Of a stretch of DNA of 64,000 nucleotides, positions 12,220 through 24,814 are shown one piece after another. The stretch's first letter is position 1. Each line of letters begins with the position of its first letter. The position numbers were made by a program, and so were the translations under genes. The DNA lies in the NCBI GenBank assembly GCA_905250075.1, contig CAJNOP010000874.1, positions 16,468 to 80,467 of the forward strand, given 5' to 3'. The notes under the pieces were generated by a model. It saw only the letters and a list, made by a program, of their open reading frames with translations, was not told where the DNA came from and searched no databases. The DNA comes from Rotaria sp. Silwood1 (taxonomy: Eukaryota > Rotifera > Eurotatoria > Philodinida > Philodinidae).

Positions 12220-15200
12220 TTATTCATCGATTATATCTGTAGATATTGATATTGGAAAAATTGGATTTGTTAATGGTGCTAAAACTTTTTTTTTATCTTG
12301 TTTTTTTTTTTTTGATGATAATGAAAATAATGTTCCATGAATATGAAATCGTCGTGCTAAATCATTCATAATACGATCAGCTGTTTTTTTACAATCATTA
12401 TTTGCATTATAAAAATTTAGAAAACCATGTGTTACATTATGTACAATAACCATATGATGTTCAACTGATAGTGAACATAAATGACGTGCAAATGTTATTG
12501 AATCATCCAATAAAGGATCTTGATGACATGCCTGAAATGTTTAAGTATTTACAACAAAAAAAAAAAAGATTCTTTTTTTATGAAAAAAAATAACACAAAT
12601 TCGATGATTTTTGATTAGAAATAATATAACTAAAAAAATAGTAATAAATATCAAAAACAAAAAAAACTAACTTACAATAAGATAAGTTGTTGGAAATTGT
12701 CGTAGAATATCATCGGATGCACGTAATGGTGACATATATGGATTATTTGGTAAGGTTGATTCACGTAATTTTCGAAGAAGATATGCTTGACGTGAACCCA
12801 TTATAGCACCTGATAATATACATATAGATTAGAAATAGAATGATATTTTTTCATTTTTTTTGTTTAAATATACTTAATCGAGAATAATATGTATCTCCTC
12901 GAAGATATTCGGAATCTTTTGGAATTTGTTCATTTTTGGAAGAATTATCTGATTGAGGTACAATTTGACCGGGTGATGATGTAATTTTGTCAATTTTACG
13001 TTGTTTTTCAGATGAACTATCATTCTGATTAGGAACTGTAGCAGATTCTAATTCATCATGAGGAGGTTGATCATCAGATTTAATACCAGCATAAGCAGCA
13101 AGACAACGCCAAAGAAAACCAGTATTTAATAATGGATCCATAATTGCCATCAATCGAGATGGTGACATACTAAATTATAAAATTTTTCTTTTTAAGAAAT
13201 GTACAGTAGTGATCAAAAATATATGATCAACATATATTTGATTTTTATTTTCTATGATAATAAGCATTTAATTCAAATCCAAATAGCAATTTAAATAGAC
13301 AATGAAATTTTTTATCAAATACATTTCATAAAGAAATTCCATAAATGCATCATGATCGGAAGGTTTCTGAAAAACCTAACACACTTCTTTTCAGAGTTTT
13401 AGAAGTCTATGTGAAAATTAATTTTGCAGTGTATCATCTTCAAGCATACAAAATCAGATTACTAATAAAGAAATGAACGCAGATTTAAATTATTGTGTAG
13501 GTTAATCGATGAACTATTTTTAATATTCATTTATATGTCTTGTGACTGTAATGAACGTTCATCGTGACACATGATCAACAAGACAAGATGCACAAAATTA
13601 TAAGTTTATAATTCTAGTCTTTGATTAACTAGAATATAGATGTTTATAACATAATTATTGCCCTGACATCCAACTGTCAAAATGATTCATCCAACCCCCG
13701 TTACATCAATTTGTTTTAAAACAAATTGATGTAACAAGGGGCTAGATGAATCATTTTGACAGTCACTATATCTATTTTCGATGAATGAGGCAATTCATTT
13801 TATAGGTATGCAATAAATATTTATCTAATATATTACTCATTTTTACTGTTTACCTTTCTTATAATATAAAAACTGATCTATTTGTATTCGTATCTTTTTC
13901 TACCCAGTGCTAAATTAACAAGAGATCGAAGATCAAGAAGGTAAATGTTGTATTACAATAGAGAACTACATATTCAACAACGAAAGAAGCTTTTTTACCT
14001 ATAACCGAGAAGAAAAGGTGTATAAAAACAAATAATTGCATCTGGTTTTCTTAGTCCAACTTCGATTGCTTTCATTGTAACAACTGTTACTAAATTTCCA
14101 CCGGCACTATCACCAACAAATAAGAGTGTTTTACCAGTCCATCCTAATTTATTTGCATTTTTTAAAACCCATGCATATGCATAAAAACATTCTTCAATAG
14201 CACGTGGAAATGGATATTCAGGTGCTAATGAATAATCAATAGATACAATTGGTATTTCAAGACCTAATGCCCAAGGTTTCAGATAAACCTAAATAGAAAA
14301 ACGATGTTTTTTTTTTTTACAAATATTAATTCATTAAAGAAACATTTTGAACATACTTCATGTGTTGTTGATGATGTTGCAATAAATCCACCACCATGTA
14401 TATGTAAAAGAAGATGATCACTCATTGGTAAAATTTTTGTTGATGAAATTTCAAAATCAGCTTTTTTTAAAGGTAATTCATTCATACCTTCTCGTATTTC
14501 ATTTGATAAAAGTTTTATATTTACAAGTTGTCTTGGTTGTTTACTACCTGAACCAGTTGTATTATCTGAACCAGCACCAATATTTCCAGCTGCACGTTCA
14601 CTTGGTTCTTCAGAACTGGCTCTTGCTGTTGGTGGTGGAATAATAATTGAATTAATTTCAATTGGTTCAGGTCCAATTTGAAAATATTTTGATACAGTTA
14701 CATTAGGTGCTATATAACGTGAACCCATTTTAACATAATCATGATCAACAATATTCCAAAATGATTTACAAAATAAATAATCACTATCACGAAATATAGC
14801 AGCACACTATAAAGTAAAGATTTTAATAGAAAAAAAAACAATTGGAAAAACAAAATATTTTCTTTTATCGAACCTTTTTAGCTCGTTGTTCTGGAAATAG
14901 AATATATTTAGGTGCTGTTGCAAGACTAGCAGCTGCATAAGGTATTGATTTATTATAAGTTTCATGATAAGTAGCCAAACCAGCTAATAGAAAAGTAAGC
15001 ATTGTTTGCATCGATGGAGCAAACTTAAATACAAAAAAACAAAATATGTTTCAAAATCAATGTAAAATATTTCATTTGTTTTTAAAGATTTCTGATAACG
15101 ATCTCTATGACTAATCTACATAGATTATTTCAATCCAGTTTATACACGCCATAACTATTCTGTTAGATCCTATTCATTTGCATGTCTATATAATGATATT

Positions 15201-16915
15201 TACTTTTTTGACTAACTTAATTTAATAGGATATGTCGGCTATTTGATTAAATTTGGATATGTATTATTGATATGTTACATTTCTGTTTTGTTAACGGAAG
15301 AAGTCCTCACAACTAATTAATTGCTTGTGTGCCGAAACTATGTGCATTATTTAGACTCTGATGAATAATGAATACCATACTAGGAGTTCGTAGTGTTTAC
15401 TTATTACTATCGAGTTTGTATAATTTTTACAGGATGCTTCAAATCAGAGCTATCACCCCTCAGGGAAATAATAGATAAATTGATTTTCAAATTTTGACTC
15501 GAAACTTTGCACTAAGATAATCTATAAAGAGAATAATTTATTAGGAAAGGTTTAGATCATTTGATTTGTTCTTATCTTGAAATAGGAACATCAAATCCCC
15601 CAGGCATATTAAATTATTCTGGTTAAAGACAAAAAGTCTAGTCGAAACCTTGATCGTAATAAACTAACAGTACGAACATATTTCAGAGTATTCTTAATTC
15701 CTTCTAGTCTATATGATACATATCATGCCGAATCAAAAGTGATGAATTAATTGGGAGACTTTGCTCATACACTTATAATCCGATGAATTTTAGAAAGTTA
15801 TGTATTCTTCTCTAAATTTTTACTTGAAATCCGCATGTTCGACCAAAGAAATACTCTGAATCAAATGCAACCATTTTAAAATAATCAAGTTCAAGATCAA
15901 GTGGTACATGATCAGCATCAACCTAAATTTACAGAAAACAAAAAAAAAGATTATCTATATAAGATTTTTCTATAAAATAGAAATATTTGACATACATATA
16001 ATACTTTCTTTTCTGAATAATCAACCATTTTAACAGCCAAAGCTAATATATGTTGCATTGCTATAAGTGCTTTTGTCCAAGATTCAAGATCTTGAAATAA
16101 TCGTGATGAATACATAAGATTAAATAAAAGACCAACACGTTTTGTATCAACTTGTCGAAGAATATCCAGTGTTCGTTCACATGCTTGACCATGTGCTACA
16201 ACTAATGTTCGATAACCATTAGCTTTAATCTATGGAATAACAAATAAAAGAAATTTATACTACAAAAACCTAAAAATTTAGTTTTATATACTTCTGCACT
16301 ATAATCAAAATGATGAAAATTATCAGTCAAATATTGAATAAATGGTATGGATATATCAATTGAATGTAAAAGTTGTATTAATAAACGTTCAAATCTTCTA
16401 CAAACATCTGTTTTTTGTTGAGAAAAATATTTACAATTTGTATCAGCTAAATCACGTAATTGTGTATATGTTGAATCAAAATTAAATTGAACTCCAACTG
16501 TATCAGGTGTTGGTGTAGTTGGTGTTATTGATGTTCGTATTGTTTTAGATATTTTATGTAAATCTGATGGTGTTGTCGTTGAATTACGTATTGTAGTAGG
16601 TGAATTTTTATGCAATGAATCAGAATAAGATGCTGATCGTAAAGTTGATGGACTTTGAGATGATGATGGACGAAGACGTGTAGATGAGATTCGTTCAGAT
16701 AATGGTTTTAAAAATGATGATTTTCCATTACTATTTGTTGATACTGAATATTGACGTCTTGGTGTTATTGTACGTGGTTGTTTTGATAAACAAGACATAA
16801 GACGACTAGCAACAAAAATGGGACCCATGGGTAAACGATCAGTAATAGAACGAGATGTTCCATCTGTAGATTGATTTACTTCATCGTTTGAAGAAGACTC
16901 TTCATTATTTTCCAT
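12220..16915 (-). CDS. LIPE: Hormone-sensitive lipase
   Basis: Main form has nine coding exons: 16915-16292, 16229-15996, 15922-15824, 15023-14874, 14806-14357, 14288-13999, 13169-12874, 12809-12676 and 12531-12220, giving 862 residues. A Ser/Thr-rich N-terminus precedes the HSL N-terminal domain (about 170-370). The alpha/beta-hydrolase part has the oxyanion motif HIHGGGF (about 500), SIDYSLAPEYPFPRA, the nucleophile elbow GDSAGGNL, and a long disordered insert (about 645-700, the usual site of regulatory phosphorylation in HSL). The catalytic Asp (DPLLDD) and His (THGFL) lie in the last exon. HSL hydrolyses diacylglycerol, cholesteryl and retinyl esters on lipid droplets. The ATG at 16915 follows a good acceptor (TTTAG at 16917), so an upstream exon is likely. 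A 32-base exon at 17873-17842 starting with ATG would join in frame and add 11 residues. A second terminal cassette lies downstream. Confidence 0.92.
13673..13763. repeat. 91-bp near-perfect palindrome inside a lipase intron
   Basis: ACTGTCAAAATGATTCATC at the left end is answered by its reverse complement at the right end, and the arms stay complementary to a TTTTAAAA centre at 13714-13721 with only a few mismatches. It lies in the LIPE intron between 13170 and 13998. It looks like a foldback or MITE-type insertion. Confidence 0.85.
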
Positions 16916-16916
16916 A

Positions 16917-18857
16917 CTAAATAGTAAAAATAAAAAAATTTCTATTTCATTCATCAGTATTTAATATACAGAGAATACAGTCATGAAGTTATAATAGTAA
17001 AAAATGATAGCAATAATAAAAACATAACAATAATTATACTGTCCACAAGAAATAAAATTAATATATATATATATATAAAATATTCAAAGAAAACCAAGTG
17101 AGATTCAAATTAAATTTAAAGAAATTAGACACAAATATGGATGAAAGAAAAGCATAATGATTATTATTGACTACATCGAACAGTCGAATTAACGCTTACT
17201 TGAACTAGTTTGATTAGTATACAGGAAATTTTCTAAATATAATTCCAAAAATGAAATTAACGAAAGAAAATAGGAAAAACGATGATATAAAAAGCAAAAA
17301 GGAACATTAAACTTTATATCATATTATTTTATATATTCTTTCTTGCGTAATATCTTCGTATATGAGAAGTGTTTTTATATTAGGTAATTCTTAGATAGAT
17401 CGACTAACTTCCATTTATAGAAGTACTCTAAGGTCGATAGAATGATGTCGTTGTTTTTTTTTTTTTCTTCGGTTATAAAAGGAAAATATAAGTGCTTTTT
17501 TTTTTGACAAACAACGTCAAATGTCCTATACATAAAGCCAATAACAACAATGATTTGTCTCAATATACTTGACACGTAAAATTTATTTTCCTATAAATGC
17601 ACTTTTCTTACTTACTTAACTATTAGCGAAAGTCTCTCTCGGATTAATCGATTATGAATCAATTTGTTTTATTTTTTTTCATATTTCAAAACAGTGACTA
17701 TACATACTAACAAATTAAGAAACAAAATTTTTTCCGAAAAATTAAATAAGAGGAAAAATAACCTGATGATCAAGAAAACGGAAGAGTAGAAAGAAAAAAA
17801 AACAGGTAAATAACACTATAATATTATTTTATTTGACTTACTCAATTGAATTTGAAACTACTATCGTTGTCATTTTGTTGATGAATCTATTTTGTATGGT
17901 TACTATTGACCACCGAGATATATTGACTATTGATTGACACTGACGAACATTCAGGAAATTTGACATGCGTATGCACGTTATAAAATAGAGAACAGAGAGA
18001 AAATGATTCTGGCTTATTTGCTATTTTTTTTTCTTTTTTCTTTTAGTTCGATCGATTGATGTTTGTCGTCGTTCTTTCTATTTGTCTGATGCTAATAATG
18101 ATCTACATTCAAAAACAAAAGAATGAATAATAACCGAAATGACAATATCCGTAAAAAATAAAGGCCAACATAAGTCTCTATGACATTAGTACTCTGTTGA
18201 TTCGTTATTTAATACCATTCCATGTCTAAATAGATCAAATCTAGTATCAGAGAGGAACGAGTACAAAACAAAAAAGAAAATATGTATATATTAAAAAGCT
18301 GAGAAATTGATTCGTTATAGTTTTCATGAGATTTTGAAAGGAATATAGAATATCTAAAAGAATACTAATTACATTTCAATGATTTAATTTAAATATTTTG
18401 AAATCTGAAACTATTCAAGAAGAAACTAAAAACTCGTATTCTTTTCTTACAAATATGATTCGTTAATATATATCTTATATTAAAATAATAAAAACAATCT
18501 CTATCTTTACATTTTTGTTTTTCATAGTAGATCCAATACCTATCTAAAAACATATTTTTTTTAAAACTTTGATAAACAATTCATTTAAAAACAAAATTGT
18601 TTAAATTGACAAAAACATAAATTCTAAATTGCAAAAAAAAATAGTATTCAAAAAACGCAATAAGAATCACTTCGATAGATGTCATTAAATATCAAAATAC
18701 TTCTCGTCTAGGATAAACTAAAAAAATCAATATAATTACACTTGATATATTTCAAGTTTGAATCTTTACTAAAAATATAATCGAATTTTCGAACTTCTTA
18801 TTATGAAATTTATTTTCAAAAATACAATAAGCAAGAAACAAACAACATAGTTGAAAA
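16917..18857. other. Upstream region of LIPE and intergenic
   Basis: Contains the candidate first LIPE exon (17842-17873) whose donor (GTAAGT at 17841) would define a 5' intron of about 0.9 kb. The remainder is AT-rich with simple repeats such as (TA)n near 17060-17080. No other gene was recognised. Confidence 0.45.
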
Positions 18858-19605
18858 TTATATATGTCCTGCAAAAACACCAGCAAATTCTAAATAAGCA
18901 AAACAAAAATAACCCCCTATTATTTTTTAAATATTCATTTAATTACCATCAAATGTTATTCGTCCATCTTTATCTGTATCAACTTCTGCAATCATTTCAT
19001 CAAATTCTTCTTTAGTTAATTTCATATCATCATTTCCACTAGTTAATAAACGCATAGCTGTTCGTAATTCAGTACTATCAATTAATCCATTATTATCAGT
19101 ATCAATCGTACTAAATATTTCATATAATTCTTTTCTAGCATCATTATCTCGAGTTTTATGTAATATAGACATAATTATTAAAAATTGATTACAATCAATT
19201 AAATTATTTCCTATAGAAAAATAAATATATTCAATATTTAACAAGAAAAAAAAAACCTTCATCAATAATATGATCAATTAAATATTGAATTTCATTATCA
19301 GTTGGATTACATTCTAATGAACGAATAAGATAACTTAATTCTTTTGAATTTATTAAACCATCTTCATCACGGTCATATAAATTAAATGCTTGTTTATATT
19401 CTAGAAAAAAAAAAATCACCAAATTTTATTAAGATATAATGTATATATATATATAAATATATGTATTGTCTTACCAAGTTCTTGGTCATTTGTTAAAGGT
19501 TCACCCTTACAAAAAAAAGAATATTCGAATGATTAATACACAACAAAAGCTTACTTTTAAAATAAATTTTCCTTGTGAATTTGTAACTTCCATGATAGAA
19601 CTCAT
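18858..19605 (-). CDS. Calmodulin/troponin C-like EF-hand protein
   Basis: Five exons: 19605-19555, 19505-19475, 19400-19257, 19210-18947 and 18889-18858, giving 173 residues. Four EF-hand positions are visible: DRDEDGLINSKE (canonical), DEGNNLIDCNQF (degenerate; the third loop position and the Glu at position 12 are lost, so it probably does not bind calcium), DTDNNGLIDSTE and DTDKDGRITFDE. The central linker is calmodulin-like. The last short exon is needed to complete the fourth loop (FDEF), and the protein ends AGHI; without that splice the frame stops just after FDGN. It is best called a divergent calmodulin or troponin C-like calcium sensor, not calmodulin itself. The exon 3 donor is G|GTTTTT, which is weak. 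Confidence 0.85.
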
Positions 19606-20695
19606 GTTTTTTTTTTTCTTTTGTATGTATCCAAGAATGACAAATATAATAAGAAGCCAATTCAAAGTAGTAATAATGAAAAAAAAAATTTTCTGACATG
19701 AAAATTAATATTCAAATCAGAGACAACTTTAATTTAAAAAAAAAAGTCTCAGATTATTTCAAGCAATATTTTTTTTTTCATGAAATAAAAAAACTTGCAT
19801 AAGACAATATGTCTAAGGTTCACTTTTCATTGTTTATTAATATTTTATATGAAATCATAAAAAAATAACTCTTTTTTTGAAAGACTTTTTATTACCTTAT
19901 GTATCCAACAGTGTCAAATGCTTGCCTGAAAATGAAGATAAAGTAATAGACTAAATGAATCGAAGCTAAACACATATCTATCTTCCGTTATAGTCATATA
20001 TAAAACAACGAGCAGAGATTTGTAAAGATTGTTTCATGGAAAATTTTCAAAGAAATTAATTCAAACTGAAACAATAATTACTGTTCTTTGCTAAGTCGGT
20101 AAATTCTAATTATTAAATATTATAGGTACCCATCTAATTGTAACCGAACAAAAATCCATAATCAATCAGGCAATTTACTTCGAGTATACCGTCGGTATGG
20201 TTAAATATATTACCTACCGAAGGTAATCGCCCTGATAAAACCAAATTTCAAGAAATGATAGCCAATTAACACATATCAGATACTTACTATCGTTATAAAA
20301 TATATGCTTTTGAATTTAATTATAAGATGTTCACTTCTATCGTCAATGAAATTGATTTGATGACTTATCCGACATACTCATTTAGTTTGTTAACGTGTCC
20401 ATTTTTAAACTAAATTGGCAAGCAACTGTCCTAAACTTCGTACATCACATAGGTACTATCGCTTGATTGAATAAAGCATTTTCAATCTATTATTCAAAAT
20501 GACTTACAAACCAATATTTATATCTCCTATGATTTTTCTGAAAAAGTTTCTCTTAAGATGAAAAGATTAGTTTTTTTTTTTTGTTTTCATATGTGCGTTT
20601 GCTATTTTTAATCAACAACAAAAACAACAAAAACGGTACAAATAACAGGCATAAAGCGCCGACACAAAATTGTTGAACACATAATACCAATGTTA
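19606..20695. other. Intergenic
   Basis: AT-rich sequence between the EF-hand gene and fibrillarin. A weak imperfect palindrome lies near 20195-20230 (ACCGTCGGTA...TACCGAAGGTA). No gene was recognised. Confidence 0.5.
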
Positions 20696-22353
20696 TTATT
20701 CTTCCATTGATTCTTTTTTTTCATTTTCATCTTTATTCTTGCCTTTACCAACAGGTCTAAAAATTAAACCACGCAAAAAAAAAAAAATTATTCGATTTTT
20801 TAACAATAAGAAAATTTATTCTTACCGATAAATACCAACAACAACCGCATGATCACGTTCATACGGTTCTAATGTAAGTTGTTCTTTTGGTTTGAGTTTT
20901 TCACTTTGAAGTTTTTTAACTTCACCAGCAAAAACAGCTTCTGGTGCTGCTGTTGAATCAATACAACTTGCCTATACGAGAAAAAACAATTATTCAAAAA
21001 AATAAAAATAAAAATAAAAATCCTTGTTATTTTCTTTACTTTAATTGAAATAACAAAATGTCCACCAGTTTTCAAAAAATGATGTGCATTAAGTGCAAGA
21101 ATACGAGCTTGATCCGGTTGTGCAACATCTGCAAATATCGTATCAACCATACCTACGAAAAACATTAATTAATAAAAAAAAAGAAAAAGATTCATTAATT
21201 TTCAAACCAATAAGCATGCGATATTTATGTGGATGTCGTGCATCTTCAATAATTGGAATAATATTCGTTCGTTTTTTTGCTACATTTAATAAATCACGAC
21301 CAGACCGATGTGAAAATTCAACTGCATAAACAAGACCATCCTTAATAGAATTGAATTAAAATAAATTAAATAGAAAAATAAAATACATACTGGTCCAACA
21401 ATATCAGATACATGAGAAACAGTTGTACCACTTGCTGCACCAAGATAAAGAACTTTTGTACCTGGTGGCATATGAATATTATCAACACCACTTAGAATAG
21501 CAGCACCTAATTTTGAACGAAACGGATTCCATACACGATATTCAATTTTTTCTTGATTTTCTCCCTATTAAGAAAAAAAAAATTTCTTGATTTGAAAAAC
21601 TTATGAAACAAAGATCATACATCAACACTAATACGTTTTTCACCATAAACACTTTCACCAACAACCATATTTTTAGTTAATAACATATCATCATCTTTTG
21701 ATCGAGCAATAAATACTCCTAGAAGAAAAACAAAAGATATAATACCAGAGAATAACATTACAAAAGATAATAAACTAACCTGGATGACGATGTGGTTCAA
21801 CAACGACTTTTCTTCCACCAGCACCACCGCCACCGCCTTATTATATATAATACATAAAATTAATAGATAGACAAAAATATTTTCATTTACCTCTACCACC
21901 ACGACCGCCGCGACTACCGCCACGACCACCTAAGAAAAATAGTTTTTCTAAATTATAGAGAATTTCACATAAAGTACTCACGTCCACCTCCACCACCACG
22001 TACACCACCGCCACGTGTACCTATCAGTTGAACTACGTATTAAAATTTCCTATTATATTCAAAAATCTTACCGCGACCACCTCGATCACCACCTAAATAA
22101 AATAAACATAAGACAAATACGAGAATCAATGTAAATCCTACCTCGTCCACCACGAAAACCACCGCGATCACCACCTCCTATAGAAAAATTTATTTATTTA
22201 AATTAATAAATAGGAAAGAAAAAGATCAACTAACCTCTTCCACGTCCTCCACCACCTCCACGACCACCACGAAAATCTATTTTAATAAAACATACATTGA
22301 AACAAGAGTTTCTTAGTTTTTCGTTTTCATTTAAAATTACCTGGTCGACCCAT
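20696..22353 (-). CDS. FBL: Fibrillarin, box C/D snoRNP 2'-O-methyltransferase
   Basis: Thirteen exons give about 323 residues (human about 321). The start is ATG at 22353 and the stop TAA at 20698-20696. The first seven exons make the glycine/arginine-rich GAR region from modules such as [45 protein letters not shown] and [11 protein letters not shown]. All their introns are phase 1. The methyltransferase part is highly conserved: [36 protein letters not shown], the AdoMet motif [85 protein letters not shown] and [16 protein letters not shown]. It methylates rRNA guided by snoRNAs in the nucleolus (and histone H2A Gln). The C-terminus is an acidic/lysine tail. Confidence 0.97.
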
Positions 22354-24814
22354 TATTTCAATTTAGATTATCTAAATAATAATCTTAAATAGATATGTTG
22401 ATGAAGTATTTAAACAAGAACTCGTGCACTTAATAGAAACGATAAAATTAGGTTAAGTAATCTCAAATGATTTTTCACAAAGGTATAAATGTACCAATCA
22501 ATGTTCGATTGAAAAATTCCCATTTTGAACCAAGAATTTTTTTGAACATCTGATTTTTATATCTCTATTAGTTTTAAAACGAAATTGTTTTTTTTTAAAT
22601 TGAATAAAAGAAAAATAAATAACAATATATTTCACATCTTTTTTATTTTAAATAATAGGTGACGCTAGTTATAGTTAACTAGAAAAGTTTTTTTTTTCAT
22701 TACGATTTGGTACATAGTTACTTAAGAACTTAGATGACGCACATTCAAAGTGTAATTGTATTTGCGTTGAAATATTGAAAAAGTAAATAATTATGCAATG
22801 AAACTCTTCCATCAATAGCAAAATCAAATGATTGTAAGTACCAAAAGGTTTAGGTAGTCTTTCACAAAACTTTGTCAGATGCTATAGTTATTCAAGAATG
22901 CAACTGAATCATCTTTCTTATTTTACTACATAAATACTTGACGATTTTCTCATTAAAAATTGTTAAAATCGGATATGTGCAATTCGTTGAACATATCTTG
23001 CTACATATGAATTCAATCTTTTTCATCTAGAACAGTATAAAAGATTACGTGAAACAAAGTATTTTGAGTGCTGATCAAAGTTTTCTTTCCATTGATTTTC
23101 ATTAATGATACTATCAGGTGGTTTCACTATTTAGACTGTTTGTGTCAACTTTGGAGACTCTATTAGGCTCAATAAAAGACGTAGTAATAGAATTTCAAAA
23201 GTTGGTATAAATGATTCAAATGGTGAAACCAGCTGATTTCATTATTACAAATGTATTTATTGTTCAAATTTTTTTCACCACCGTATCCTCTATTGCTTTT
23301 TTTGCCCCGGTATTAACTTTCTGTTTCAATAATGACACAAAGATGAGAACTAAAAGCAAGTTAGGGCATCTACTGGAAAAAAGGCTAAATGAGTCGTCTG
23401 CTACTTTTTCACATTGAGTGTAACAAATCATAGCTATATTCTTTCTCTGATAAATAAAATATGAAAAATATAACAGATATTAACCTTCTATAATTAATGC
23501 ATATATAATTGACGAAAAAATGACATCTGTACTTTGGATGATGCGTTTTGTAAGAAATCATATTATTGTGTTAATAATTAATAGAACAAATATAATAAGT
23601 AAAAATTAATTAAAATTAATATCATTAGATGAATACACAACTGATACAGATAATTGAATCAAATTTTGTTGTGATAAGATATGAATCAATTGAACACAAC
23701 GATGTTTTCAGTGCTTCATACTTCACCATTGAAATAAATAGTAATTTTCAATTAAGAACGAACATACATTTTCTACAAATCTAATTGTTCACTCAACTGA
23801 CAATGTATAATATGTCATTGAAAGAGTCACTTATTATTATGAATATGATATAATTGTGATTCGACTCTATACTGTATGTTTTTGATTCTATACAAATCAA
23901 ATTGATGCCAGACGCTTTCGACAAAGAAAGGATGGCGTTGAGATGAGTAAAAAAGAAGATTATTCAACATTCTGAGTTTTTTATTGATTCACAGGAAAAA
24001 AATATGCGATTATATAGTTTTTTAGAAATTAATATTGGCTTGATGGATTAAACGCTAAAAAAATTTGATCTAGTAGCAAACTATAAAACACAATAAAATA
24101 AATCAATACAATTAAACAATAATTTTTTTAAAGATAATTTCATAATGAAAAATTGCATTCAAAACGAGTAATCAATATTTATTAATAATAAAATAATCCT
24201 AAAAATATTTACACATCAAATCATTGAAAAACTCTCTTAAAAATCTTGTATTCAAACATTTTCTTCCTATCTAGGGTGTAAACGTCAAAGATTACCATAA
24301 TCAATCACTCCTTATCCAACTGAGAGGTTAATGCGAGCAAAACTATTTACGACGCTTCTTTTTTTCTAATTGAAAAGCAATTTTCTTTGTTTGCGAAAGA
24401 AATATTCTCCTATTTGCTGTTATCTTATCATATGAGAAGGACAAAAAAAAACGACATGAAAAAAATACATATTATACTCTTGGGTATGTGGCGGTACCAC
24501 TTTTTATGTAAATAGTTTTATTAAAAATCACATGTTAATATACATATATATGTATATATAATTTATTCACTTTTATTTTACTCTAAATGAGATATTGATA
24601 ATCATTTTTGATTGTTGTTTTAGAGAACGTCGAATTTGACCTACCAGCTTTTTTTTTTATTATTGTATACATCGTATAATTATTTTGCGTTCTGTATTTT
24701 TGTTGACGGCAAACGACCTTCGCGATATATAAACTCATAGGTGAATGGTGTGGCAAGGAACAACCACGTGTTTGTTGATTATTAAGTGTATGTGAGCAAT
24801 TTATCAAAAACAAT
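22354..24814. other. Intergenic, 2.4 kb
   Basis: AT-rich DNA between two divergent genes (fibrillarin on minus, carrier on plus), so it should contain both promoters. The 68-residue ORF at 23211 has no domain, splice or poly(A) support. No RNA gene or repeat was recognised. Confidence 0.5.

Noticed and set aside
18939..18950. Stop codon after TFDGN as the end of the EF-hand protein
   Set aside because: The GTAATT here is a splice donor; a downstream exon completes the fourth EF-hand loop (FDEF), so the stop is intronic.
23211..23417. 68-residue ORF between fibrillarin and the carrier
   Set aside because: No domain, splice context or poly(A) support; expected by chance in AT-rich DNA.
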